Source: Dipteris shenzhenensis | Taxonomy: Eukaryota > Polypodiophyta > Polypodiopsida > Gleicheniales | Strand: one strand, 5' to 3' | Length of the DNA stretch: 64,000 bases | Assembly: GCA_047967505.1 (NCBI GenBank) | Contig: CM106541.1 | Shown: positions 9,900 to 20,807 of the stretch, piece by piece | Layout of the letters: the number at the start of each line of letters is the position of its first letter | Numbering within the stretch: the first letter of the stretch is position 1 | Made by a program: the position numbers and the translations under genes | Notes under the pieces: model-generated | The model's database searches: none | Told to the model about the DNA's origin: nothing | What the model saw: only the letters and a program-made list of their open reading frames with translations

Positions 9900-12838
9900 C
9901 TAGCAAGCCCTTAATCACACATATCCAAATAGGTATTGTATGTGAAAAGTAACGTGCTCATTGGACATATCTATGTTCAAATAACACACCTCTGAGCAAA
10001 TTTTTTGATGGTTGTGCATGACACTTGGTGAAAAACACAGTTTAATATGGCTCCATCCATGCAAACCATATCTAATGGCATGATACTTTGAATGTGCCTC
10101 AACATATGTGGTATTTATGTGTGTGAAAAGTGTCATTTCCATCAAATATGTAAACTTTCAAATAACACACCTCCGAGTGTGTTTTTTAACCGTTGTGCAT
10201 GAGACTTGGTGAAAAATAGGGTTTAATGCAACTTCAACCATGCAAACCATATCCGATGGGCGCAATAATTTTAATGCACCTAATAATAAATGGTATGAAT
10301 GCATGTTCAAATTATCATGGGCATTGGATATGTGCTCTTTTGAATAACACACCTTAAAGCGTGTTTTTTGATGATTCTACAGACACTTGATGAAAAACAT
10401 GCTTTAATGCGACTTCCACCATGCAAAGCATATCTCCATGGGAGATATGCTTTGCACATGCCTTAACATAGGGGGTATTAACATTCATTCAAATTATTGT
10501 GCCCGTTGTATATGTGCGCATTCGAATAACACATCTCCAAGGGTGTTTTTTAATCGTTGTTGTTGAAAAATAGGGCTTAATGCAACCTCAACCATGAAGA
10601 CTATATCCAATGGGCACAATATTTTGCAACCCTATCAAGGTTTAATCTATTGATACATGTGCAAAGTATGATTCCCATCGGATATGTGTGAGGGTGAATA
10701 ACACACCACAAAGTGTTGTTTTTGGTGGTTGTGCATGATACTTGGTGAAAAGAAGGGATTAATGTAACTTGGACCATTCAAACAATATATGATGGGCATA
10801 ATACTTTTCACGCACTTGAAAATATATCATATTGATTCACGTTAAAGTTTCACATCCATCGTATATGTGCATGTTTAAATTACATGGCTCAAAGTATGTT
10901 CTTTGATGGTTCTGCATGACACCTGGTGAAAAACATGCTTTAATGAAACTTCAAGCATGCAATGGATATCTAGAGGAATTGTACTTTGAATATGTCTCAA
11001 AATAGGTATTAGTCATATGTGTGAGAAGTATCATTCCATAGAATACATGCGTGTTTGAACAATAGACCTCCAAACATCTTTTTTGATGGTTGTGCATGAG
11101 ACTTGGTCAAAAAAAGGATTTAATGTGACTTCAACCATGAAAACCATATCTTATGGGTACCAAACTTTGCAAGTGCCTGAAGGTAGGTTTAATTTACATG
11201 TGTGCAAAGTATCATGCCAATTGAACATGTGTGCATTTGAATAACACAACTCAGAGTGTGTTTTTAGATGGTACGTTGTGCATTTAAGACTTGGTGAAAA
11301 ACACGCTTTTATACGACTTCAACCATGCAAAGAAGATTTTATGGGAACGATACTTTTCACATGTCTCAAAATAGGTGATATAGAAATGCATGAAAATTAT
11401 CATGGACATTGAATATGTGCGTGTTTGAATAACACACCTCAAAGCATGTATTTTGATCATTACGCATGAGACTTGGTGAAAAACATGGTTTAATGCGACT
11501 TTAGTCATGCAAACCATACCTGATGGGCATGATACTTTGCAAAACTTTGAAGGTAGAATTTTTGATGCATTTGCAAAGTATCATGCCGATTAGACATGTG
11601 TGCATTTGAATAACACACCTCCAAGCATGTTTCTTGACCATTGTGTAGGAGACTTGGTTGAAAACTAGGTTTAATGTGACTTCAACAATGCAAACCATAT
11701 CCGATGGACAACATACATTGCACGTTTCTCAATAAATCTATAATATATGTGCATGAAAAATATGGTTCCCATCAAATATGTGCAAGTTTGAATAATACAC
11801 CTTAGAGCATCTTCTTTTACAATTTTGCATGACAATTAGTGAAAAGAATGCTTTAATGCATCTTCCACCATGTAAAGCATATCCGATGGGCCCTATAATT
11901 TTCACATGACTCACCATGCCCATCCTATATATGTGTATTCTAATAACACAATGCAAACACACTTTAATGCAACTTCGACCATGCAAAGCATATCTGAAGG
12001 GTACTATACTTTGTAGTACATGCCTCAACATAGGTGGGTTTTTTGTGCATGAAAATTATCATGCCCATCATATATGTGCCCGTTTGAGTAACACACCTCA
12101 GAGCATGTTTTATTATCGTTGTGCATGAGACTTGCTGAAAAACAGGGTTTAATGTGACTTCCATGAAACTCGGTATCTGATGGGAAGATACTTTGTAAGA
12201 CCCTAAAATTAGGTTTTATTGATGCATGTGTAGTTCCCATCCGGCAGGTGCGTGTTTGAATAACACACATCTAACCTATTTTTTGACCATTGTGCATGAC
12301 ACTTGGTTGGAAAAAAGGGTTTAATGTGAATTCAACCATGCAAACCATATCCAATGGGCATGATACTTTGCACGTGCTGCAATAAAGGTGGAATTGATGC
12401 ATGTGCAAAGTATTATGCCCATACGATATGTGAAAGTTTGAATAACACACTTGCATGTCACTTTGTGAAAAACACACTTTAATTCGACTTTGACCTTGCA
12501 AAGCATATCCAATGGACCCTATACTTTGACAATGCCTCAACATAGGTTGCATTTACATTGATGATAATTATCATGCCCATCGAATATGTGTGCATTTGAA
12601 TAACACACCTACGAGCATGCTTATTGAACCTTGTGCAAGAGACTTGGTGAAAACCAAAGTTTAATGCAACTTTAGCTGGCTTGCAAGAAATATCCAATGG
12701 ATAGGATAATTTGCAAGAATATCAAGGTAGGTAGAATTTATGTGTATGAGAACTATCCTGGCCACTAGATATGTGCCCATTGGACACACCTTAGAGTGTT
12801 TTTTAAACTGGTTGTGCATGAGACTTGGTGAAAAACAT
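9900..12838. repeat. degenerate tandem satellite, period about 180 bp, first block
   Basis: The phrase 'TGAATAACACACCTC' and variants recur near 9981, 10162, 10344, 10526, 10698, 10877, 11058, 11241, 11429, 11610, 11792, 11943, 12090, 12260, 12442 and 12600, so the spacing is mostly 172-188 bp with a few shortened units. Two monomer types tend to alternate: one with 'GAGACTTGG...AGGGTTTAATG...AAACCATATCC', the other with 'GACACTTGG...ACGCTTTAATG...AAAGCATATC...CTCAACATAGG'. Short open frames in this block are shadows of the repeat. Confidence 0.93.
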
Positions 12839-13324
12839 AGTCTGTCTCATCTCGTAATGGTGAGTTTAGCCAAATTAGAGAGAACCAAATTGAATCCTTT
12901 GCACAAAAGGAACCCATCTTCCTTGAGAACCCTTCCATCTTAGGTAATAACTCATTGACTCCCAAGTTGCCTACATACCCTTCCACAAGTTTGAACCTTT
13001 AGCCACACATTCTTCTCTGCCAAAAAGGATAGTACCCATCCGGATGTGATTCCATTGTCTGCATCTTTGAAGCTTAACTCTGATGACATTCTTGATAATC
13101 ATGAATTCCACACCCACCTTGTAGATGCCAAAAATTGTGCTGATATTACCAACTTGAGTTACATGTTTGGCAATACCGAAAGCTGTGCCCCCTCTTCCTT
13201 CTTCATGGTTTGTTGTGATCCACATTCTCTAGTCATCAATCTGATTTAATTGCCATCTTAACTTCAATCCTCCTATTTTTACTGCTTGAAGAGCTAAGAA
13301 GTCAGGAATCAATTTGTTAGCTCT
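12839..13324 (-). pseudogene. LINE-like endonuclease fragment inserted in the satellite
   Basis: The satellite breaks off here. The minus strand reads 'KLIPDFLALQAVKIGGLKL' followed after one stop by 'WITTNHEEGRGGTAFGIAKH'. The block 'DFLALQE(V/T)K' and the later 'GRGGVA' are hallmarks of the APE-type endonuclease at the start of plant L1-like ORF2; the catalytic Glu is Ala. The downstream part ('GRWVPFVQRIQFGSL') is less certain. No RT follows, so it is a small, dead piece, or a captured endonuclease-family fragment. Confidence 0.45.
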
Positions 13325-13676
13325 CATGCATCTTTTTATTGATGTGTGTGAAAAGTATCATGTCCATAGGACATGTGTGCATTCGAGTAATATAGCTTTT
13401 AGTGTGTTTTTTTGATGGTTGTGCATAAGACTTAGGGGAAAACACACTTTAATGTGACTTTGACCATGCAAAGAATATCTTATGGGTACTAAAATTTGAA
13501 GGTACCTCCAAATAGTTGGGATTGACATGTGCAAAAATTATCATGCCCATCGAATGTGTGCACATTCAAATAACACACCTCAGAGTGTGTTTTTTTATCG
13601 TTGCACATGAGACTAGGTAAAAATAGGGTTTAATGTGACTTCAATCCATATCCAATGGGAATGATACTTTTCAATA
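13325..13676. repeat. satellite, second block after the LINE-like insert
   Basis: Two further monomers with the 'ATAACACACCTCAGAG' phrase (near 13385 and 13566) resume the array in the same orientation. Confidence 0.88.
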
Positions 13677-14543
13677 CTCTCAAAGTAGTAGACATGATAT
13701 TTAAATATTATATTCACTTGACATTGGATTGCAAACACGTTTTGGAAGTTTGGCTACCACGGATCTGGCGCTTGTCACACATGGTTGCTGATGTACTTAA
13801 GCATTTGAGGGAAATTCCACTTCATGAACAAGCACAAACTTTGCATATAGCATCTTTACAAAGTATTGGGGAATATCACAACAACATTTCTTTGCAAAAA
13901 TTATCTCCGAGATGGTGGCTACATTCTCTTTGATGGCTTGGTTATTATGACACTGCAAAATGGGCCATCGTCCGTGCTTAGCGGTAACTGAGGTCAGATC
14001 CCATATAGCCACTAAATCGTCATTTGAGAGGAGGGACTTTACAACTACACAGTTCATTCCTTTAGGGTTGTGGAAAGGGCAAGCAACAGCAATTGCCTTT
14101 GTTTTCTCTCTCCTGGCCAGTTGCGGGGTGGCATCAACCATGTCCATCATGAACTTCATCGCTTGAATATAGCGTGTGTGTTCATCTTGGGATTTGTACT
14201 CGGCCTGTGTGGATGGTCAAGAGGGTGTTCTTGATGATGATGCCATTATTTTGATACGTGAACTATGATGGTGGAAATGCTAAACCTAATAGCAAGATAT
14301 GAGTTCAAGAAATGAGACATTCATACATCCCAACATTTGCTTCTCTTACAACTGTTGAAGATTGTTTCCTAGAAATATCGAACCATAAACCCTAAACAAC
14401 CAATGATGTTATCCAACATCCATTTCAAAACAGTGCAAAATATGATTTAGGAATATTTAAAAAGTACATGACTTATAAACGAAAAATGTTTGCAAGCCAT
14501 CTAGCAACTGCCAAAATCATTCTATGAATACTAAGCTATCCAC
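13677..14543 (-). other. family D repeat, copy 1, left part (with minus-strand ORF 14159-13797)
   Basis: From 'ATTTAAATATTATATTCACTTG' onward this aligns with 50090-51118. A 120-codon minus-strand frame (14159-13797; starts 'MKFMMDMVDATPQL', then 'FHNPKGMN') has a counterpart at 50810-50625 ('MMQFMMDVADATTHL', 'FHNPNGMK'), so it was once coding. I do not recognise the family. CACTA element A interrupts it; more of D lies at 22676-23240. Confidence 0.6.
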
Positions 14544-14660
14544 CTTCACTACAAGGCACATGCCATTTTCTAACTAAAATATCAACCTTTTTTACACTAA
14601 AAAGTTTTTGTAAAGATGCATAAAGGTCGGTATTTGCATTGCTATTACGTCAGAAAAGAA

Positions 14661-14735
14661 ATGTTGCTATATAGCAACTCTAGTAAATGTTGCTATATAG
14701 CGACACTGGTAAAGCATTGCTATATAGAGACCCTT
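14661..14735. repeat. CACTA A left subterminal repeats
   Basis: Three copies of a near-palindrome 'TTGCTATATAGC(A/G)AC' lie within 75 bp. Similar motifs occur at 17030-17105, 22240-22330 and, in element B, 42050-42185. Subterminal repeats in CACTA elements are transposase binding sites in the known family members. Confidence 0.75.
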
Positions 14736-14771
14736 AAAACAGAACTAAAGACGACATTGGTGGGCCTAAAT

Positions 14772-15057
14772 CTCGAGGGCGTCACTATGTATAAACCCTC
14801 TATATCACGTGCATTCAAGGCCTATTTTTAAAATCCCTTATCTGTAATTTTTTCATTAATAAAATGTACCCCTTTTCTATATCTGTAATTTTTTCATTAA
14901 TAAAATGTACCCCTTTTCTATACAAATCTGTAATTTTTTTCCAAAGCTATTTTAAATAGTACTTATGTATATTTATTTTTGTAAATTTTAGAAATAAAAA
15001 ATATCCTTATGTTGAACTCACATGATAGGGTTACATATGATGAGTGACCCCCCCGAG
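14772..15057. mobile_element. MITE-1 copy 1 (286 bp)
   Basis: Starts CTCGAGGGCGTCAC and ends GTGACCCCCCCGAG. Flanks are GCCTAAAT (14764-14771) and GGCTAAAT (15058-15065), an 8-bp duplication with one mismatch. It is about 40 bp longer than the other three copies because a segment with 'CTGTAATTTTTTCATTAATA' is tandemly duplicated at roughly 14839-14920. No coding capacity. Confidence 0.9.
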
Positions 15058-15164
15058 GGCTAAATAGGGCCACAGTAATCCCTCTTTGCCCCACAAATGT
15101 TTTTTTTAAAGTAATTACAAAAGAATGTTTACAAGCACACAAGCAAGATAAAACTCTCAAACCT

Positions 15165-16318
15165 GGGAGAGGGGAAAAGAAGAAAAGAAGGAAAAAAGAG
15201 AGGGGAAAAGAAGAAAAGAGGGAAAAAGAAGAGAAGGAAGAGGGAAAAAGAGAACGCCAAAAGAGAGGGGAAAAGAAGAAAAGAGTGGAAAAAAGAGAGG
15301 GGAAAAGAAGAAAACAGAGGAAAAAAGAGAGGGAGAAAGAGAGGGGAAAAAGAGAGAAAGCATATGCTTATGCTTATGCATGAACATATGAGCATATGCT
15401 CATGCATAAGCATAGCATCTACTTGAGCATCTACTTTAGCATATGCTCATGCATGAGCATAAGCATATGAGCATATGCTTATGCATAAGCATAAGCATAA
15501 GCATATGAGCATAAACATATGCAAATGCATATGCTTATGAAAAGAGATAAAACAGGAAGTGAGAGAGGGGAAAAGAAGAAAAGAGAGGAAAAAAAAGAGG
15601 GGAAAAAAAGAGAGAGCATATGCGTATGCTTATGCATGAGCATATGAGCATATCATCATGCATAAGCATAAGCATACATAAATGCATATGCAGATGAAAA
15701 GAGAGAAAAGAGGAAGTGAGAGAAAGGAAAAGAGAGGGAAAAAGAAGAAAAGGAAGAGGGGAAAAGAGAATGAGAAGAGAGGGGGAAAGAAGAAAAGAGA
15801 GGAAAAAAAAGAGGGTAAAAAGAGAGAGACCATATGCATGAGCATATGGGCATATGCTCATGCCTGAGCATAAGCAAAGGAGCATATGCTCATGCATAAG
15901 CATGAGCATATGAGCATAAGCATACGCAAATGCATATGCCTATGAAAAGAGAGAAAAGAGGGAGTGAGAAAGAGGAAAAGAGAGGGAAAAAGAAGAGAAG
16001 GAAGAGGGAAAAGAGAAGGAAAAGGGAGAGGTGAAAAGAAAAAATTAGAGGAAAAAAGAGAGGGGAAAATAACAGAAAGAGAAAAAGCATGTGCTTATAC
16101 TTATGCATGAGCATATGACCATATGCTCATGCATAAGCATAAGCATGCGCAAATGCATATGCTTATGAAAAGAGAGAAAAGAGGATGAAAGAAGGGAAAA
16201 GAGAGGGAAAAAGAAGAGAAGGAAGAGAGGGAAAAAGAAGAGAAGGAAGAGTGAGGAAAACAGGGGAAGAGGAGAAGAAGAGGGAATAAGAGAAGGGAGG
16301 GGAAGAGAGGGTCTCTAT
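15165..16318. repeat. composite minisatellite: polypurine blocks alternating with palindromic GCATATGC-rich blocks
   Basis: Purine stretches built from GAAAAGAG / GGGAAAAAG units are interrupted near 15355-15540, 15617-15700, 15832-15950 and 16086-16170 by blocks of CATATGC / GCATAAGC / TGCATGAGCATATG units that are locally self-complementary. The repeating composite is roughly 230-260 bp. Long Ser/Phe/Leu-rich frames on the complementary strand are artefacts of the composition. Confidence 0.9.
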
Positions 16319-17029
16319 GCCCATCACTGCAGTTGGTGCTTAAGGTGCAAGCTACAGTCCAATGCAAATCACAGAAATAAAAATAGGAAAAGAGATGCAC
16401 TTTCTTGCCTGGAAAAATCCCGCTCAGCGTTTCATGGACTGGCCCTACAAAAGAGAGGAAACATACCATTTTTTAGATAACTAGTTAGAGAAAGGAGGAG
16501 TTTGGAGAAGCAACTTTCCAAAGGGATTGCATTGAGGGGACAAAGCATAAGCCTATAGACAAGGAGAAAGCACGAAAGGAAGGGAAAGAGGAGGAAGAGA
16601 AATACCAAAAAGAGAAGAGGTGAGTCTTCTCTCTTTTACCAAATCTCATTTTTTGTCCAACTCTAAAAATCAAGCATGAAAATTAGCACACAGGCTTAGC
16701 AATGCAAGGAGATACATGCTTCAACACTCACAAAATAAAATTCAACACTCACGAAATGAACTCTCACAAAAAATGAACCTACATTTCTTAAAGAGACACA
16801 CCTTCTTGAAAAACTTCCTTCCACACGAGCAGAGAGGGAGAAGGGCAGAGAGGGATCACAAGTGCTAGGAGAGGGGCTAGGTAGGGGTGAGGAGTGTGGG
16901 GAAGAGGTTGAAGGAAAGCAAGGTTGCCGAATATAAGGTTGGAGCAGAGATTTTTGCTTTTCTTGCAATAGAGTTGTGAAAGAGGATGTCACATGGGGTT
17001 TCAGGTTTTAGCCCCAGGCGTCGCTATAT
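16319..17029. other. CACTA A 5' region, no gene recognised
   Basis: Neither strand shows a motif I recognise. Element B has no counterpart for it, so it is either 5' transposon leader or an unrecognised insertion. Confidence 0.3.
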
Positions 17030-17105
17030 AGCAATGCTAGTCAGTCTCACTATATAGAAATGCTATATATCTTAAAAGAATCGCTATATAGCGATGGTTC
17101 AGAGC
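17030..17105. repeat. internal TATAGCGAC-type repeats of CACTA A
   Basis: 'TCGCTATATAGC' and related forms recur four times. Their presence 2.5 kb from the left end suggests a long subterminal region or a nested CACTA end. Confidence 0.6.
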
Positions 17106-17159
17106 ACCAAATATAGCGAGAGAGGGATGAGTGGAAGCTCATTAAATGATGTGCCAATG

Positions 17160-18504
17160 CCTGCGAGCACCACTTGGGGATGTATGGGGAGGAGCCTGCA
17201 CCAGTACCCACCAATGGTGGTGCATGTGGTGATGGATCATCGGTAAGTCAATGCTATTTGATTTCGTGATTAATATGACATGCGTACACGACACAAAGCC
17301 TTAAGACAAGATCTTATATTTACACAAAACCTTGAGACAGGATGAGGAGGGTGGCGAGGGTGCACGTATATCTTCACACTTTGAGTAGGAGGATAGTCTC
17401 TCAGATGTGCCAGATGATGACGAGTGTATGGTGGACATGATGGATTCTATTTTTAGGGGCACTACATCACATGTACATATAATGTTCGACGAGTCTGAGG
17501 CCAATAGGTGCAGACAACATTGAAAAATGGGCATTAGTATTAGTGGCGAGAGGCATGAAAGCTAATGTGTGAGAGGAAATTTTGTATGAGACTCGATTAA
17601 GCTAAGAGAAGGGGAAGTGAATTAAAGAGGCTCGATTTCTGGAACATTCTACAATACACTTAAAAATCTCACCTTGTTGCCTATCGCTCCAAAAAATCTG
17701 CTCTCCACCTTTGAGGATCCCTATTTTCTCTCCTCCTTCGAGTTCCTCTCGCTCCAACAATGGATTGAGCCTTCGAATTGCCTTAGCCTTCTTGCTTGCT
17801 CCCCCTCCATTGGCAAAATCCTACCTCTCTTCTATCCCCATCAAGCTGCTTAAGACTAGAATCTACTCTTTCGACTCTTTCTTATCAGCATTGCAAGTAG
17901 TTTCATTTCCCTTGGAGAAGGGGGTGGACCATGCGGGATGGGTGATGTTGAGGGAGAGATGGGGAGGGAGGACTATGTGCGAGGAGTGCGGTGAGTGGAG
18001 TGAGAGATGCAGATGGAGAGATGGAGGAAGAGATTAGAGTGCGGAGACAGACATTGACGAATTAGATAAGGTTGATTAAAAGATAGCTTAGGTTAATGTA
18101 ACATGCAAGTATTATATTAATTGACCCTCTCTCTCATTTGTGTCATAGAGCAACCTCTCCACTCAAATCTATGAAGCACCCCCCAGAATTTTCTTCACAA
18201 AATTAAGTATTGGATGCAAGTGATTCAAGGTGAGAATCGCCATTAGAGTGATAGACACGATTTTAAGAAGCAAGAGGAGCCAGTAGTAGGAGCATCAATA
18301 GTAGGCCAATATGTGAGAGTTGCAATAAATAGGCTCGCCATGGATGGTGTGAAACCTTTCGGGTTACGCTCGTCATCTTGGTTGACATGGCCTATAGTCT
18401 TTGTGAATTACAATATCCCACCATGGCTAATAATAAAGAAGGGACACCTCATGCTTGCACTGCTTGTGCCAAGGAAGTACAAGGCCAAAAATATGGATGT
18501 GTAC
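17160..18504 (+). pseudogene. CACTA A transposase, N-terminal part (TNP2-like)
   Basis: Homology with element B starts at 'CCACTTGGGGATGTATGGGG' (B: from about 37380) and includes an acidic block near 17340-17530 ('MMDSIFRGTTSHVH'). The plus frame 18313-18510 reads 'WLTWPIVFVNYNIPPWLI' and 'KKGHLMLALLVP', a core TNP2 signature, up to 'KNMDVY', where the solo LTR cuts in. Between about 17530 and 18190 the frames are unrelated to B. TNP2 is the transposase that binds CACTA ends and mobilises the family. Confidence 0.75.
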
Positions 18505-19936
18505 TATTAACTAGAAAGGAATTCGAGGCATGATGCTAGACACAAGGCATGGTAATGCTCGAGGGCCATAGAGGAAAAGGGAACATGAGGGAAGAAGCAT
18601 TAACATAGGTGGGGAAAAAGGATTAAGAGGGGTGGGAATGAAGAGAGGGACTATGCCACAAGGGGGAAGGGAGAGGGGGAAGAGGAGCATGTACGTGATG
18701 GGAGGTGGAATGTAGAGATGGAAACATCAAGGGAAGAGAGTCATGCTTTACTGGAGAGATGGGAGGGGGAAATCAAAGTACTAGCTAGGTGGCTTTACAA
18801 GAATGAGTGTGTTCCATCAAGAAATAGCCCCCTCCCCCCAGGGGATTCACTCTTCATTAAAGGGGGACGTCACGTGCGTGCATGAACTTCAAGAAAACCC
18901 CCTATTTAAGATCCACGTAGGATAATAAAACACCCCTATTTAAGCTTAAATAAGAAACCACCAAAATTCTATTGTCTTCCCCTTTCCTTAAATCTACGTT
19001 CTTTCTCAAGAATTTAGATCACACAATAAGAAAATTTAGATTACTTTCCCTATGACTATTTAAAACCAAACTTGTTTGGACTAGTTACCCAAGGTAGCCT
19101 ATACTATGTCCCCCCCTCTCAAATGTGGCATGGCCCCCCTAACTTAAATTCAATATTAAAAAAACATAAAAAGGGCCCCCACCCCTAATGTATAAGCTTA
19201 TGCCTCATTTCAAAAAACCTCCCTATTATACACTCACGTGATATCATAAGTTTCCCCCTATGAATCCCCCGGGCCCCCTCCTTTTATAGCCACGAGTGGG
19301 GTTCCCTCCTAATAAATGCATCCTCCCACATGCATGGTGTGTGTGGAAGAGTGTCCCATGTGGGCTAGGTGGTTATGCACTTTCAATTGTGTGCGACAAC
19401 CCTTTGCCTCATTTGTCCACATACATCAACCCCCATATCCCAAGTCTAAGATACTCCCTTGGTCTGTTCCCAATTTTTGAACGTAGGAGGACAAGTGGAG
19501 GGTTGGCACAAGGAATATTTCCACCTCATCCTACTTTTCCATTATTTAACTCACATTCTTGGACTTTCTACACCCCCCTTACATGGGCCTATCCTACATG
19601 GAGGGAATAATCCAATATAATATCCATCTCCACCTATTTTATATTACTTCTCCCATGGTCCTTGGGCCATATCTCACTAAATCCAGGCATGGGACCACCT
19701 AGGTGAAGGGTTTGTGCATGGAGGACCCATGCCACCTTATCATTTTATATTATTACTACCATGGATTATGTACAACACACCTTATGGGTCCTCTTACATA
19801 GAAGGGTGGCACATGGTCATGCCTTGCCACCTCAACCCTAGGCCTTATGCACACCATATTTTATTATACTATTGCTACACATACAATCACACACACATAT
19901 TTATGCCTTTTACTTTGGTCAAATTTATCCATAACA
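18505..19936 (-). mobile_element. solo LTR of the gypsy-1 family, interrupted by MITE-2
   Basis: Flanked by GTAC on both sides (18501-18504 and 19937-19940). The ends match the gypsy-1 3' LTR exactly (TATTAACT on the plus-strand left, CCATAACA on the right). Without the MITE and its duplication it is 986 bp. The empty site is present in element B at 39073-39076, inside the codons for 'DVYMAPLIEE'. No internal gypsy sequence remains, so it is the product of LTR-LTR recombination. Confidence 0.95.
18835..19272. mobile_element. MITE-2 (about 438 bp) inside the solo LTR
   Basis: Flanks are GCCCCCTC at 18827-18834 and 19273-19280. The empty site is GCTCCCTC at 2991-2998 in the gypsy-1 LTR. Ends are CCCCCAGGGGATTCA and TGAATCCCCCGG, imperfect inverted repeats; the C-runs leave the boundaries uncertain by a few bases. 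No coding capacity. The 8-bp duplication fits hAT-like MITEs but the termini are G/C-run rich. Confidence 0.8.
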
Positions 19937-19940
19937 GTAC

Positions 19941-20790
19941 ATGGCACCTTTGATAGAGGAGTTACAGATCTTATGGAGAGGAGTGCCGGTCTTTAATATT
20001 ACTAGAGCTCCTAGACATAACAATGACATTTTAGTTAGGTGAATCTTGATTTGGAACATTCATGACTACCCAGGATATGGAGAGTGTCTTTAGATGTATA
20101 ATATATGATTATGTGTTTATGACTCTCTTTCGCACACATGTCTTATACTAACACATTCATGCATGCATGTAGGACTTGTTACAAGTGGTTACCATGCTTG
20201 CCCTATTTGTGGGTTAGGTTTGAAACCACTTCCATGATACTCCAAACATATGAGGAAAATTGTTAATGGTTATGCTCGATACCTTCTGCTGGACCATCTC
20301 GCGCATGGAGGCCAGCTTGATCCACCACCACCATATTTGAAGACAAGTGACTGGATTCAAGCTTGGAGGGCAAATAGAGAGGAGACTCCTCGTGGTATGA
20401 AGAGGTTAACCATCTTTCACGAGCTTCCTTATTGGGGTCAGTTACAAATCAATCATCTTTTGGATCTCATGTATATCTTCCAGAATGTGGGGGCTACTAT
20501 TTGGGCACACTATTTGGGCACACTTGGTTGGTTCCAAAGACTCCAGAGGAGTGCGAGAAGACTTGCACGTTATGAATAGGATGCCTTGTTTCTGAGTGCA
20601 TGTTTGTAAAGTTGTCCTCTCGAAAGCAACATGGATCCTCTCAAAGAGAGAGGAGGCAGCAATCAAGGCAGACATTGCCTCTTTTTGAACACCAATAGGG
20701 TACATGCGTTACTTGAAAGGAGCATTTTCAAAGGACAATAAGCTTAGTGGGCTCAAGGCCCATGATTGGCACAAGGTCTTACAGGTATCA
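19941..20790 (+). pseudogene. CACTA A transposase, core (TNP2-like)
   Basis: Reading resumes right after the solo LTR: 'MAPLIEELQILWRGVPVF', then 'HDYPGYGECL', 'LPYWGQLQINHLLDLMYIFQ' and preceding 'LDHLAHGGQLDPPPPYLK'. These are in TNP2 order (CPvCG, K.YxGHxRxL, LPYW..L.I.H.LD.MHI). Stops and shifts break it, including a duplicated 'TATTTGGGCACAC' near 20500. The sequence ends at a junction near 20786 where about 935 bp present in B are missing. Confidence 0.8.
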
Positions 20791-20807
20791 TCTGGATGTA
20801 TGATGCA

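Noticed and set aside
9915-12990. Many 60-97-codon frames in the satellite
   Set aside because: They recur with the monomer period in different frames and contain no known motif.
9900-13676. CRISPR-like regular repeats
   Set aside because: The whole 180-bp unit is repeated, not a short repeat with unique spacers, and the context is a plant nuclear genome.
15129-16470. Several Ser/Phe/Leu-rich open frames of 60-124 codons on the minus strand
   Set aside because: They are translations of the polypurine/palindrome array and change frame with the repeat.
17660-18040. Plus-strand 108-codon frame at 17711-18037 as a host gene
   Set aside because: It lies between two transposase parts of CACTA A, is low in complexity at both ends (Ser-rich start, Arg/Trp-rich tail) and has no recognised motif; it is more likely decayed transposon or intron sequence.
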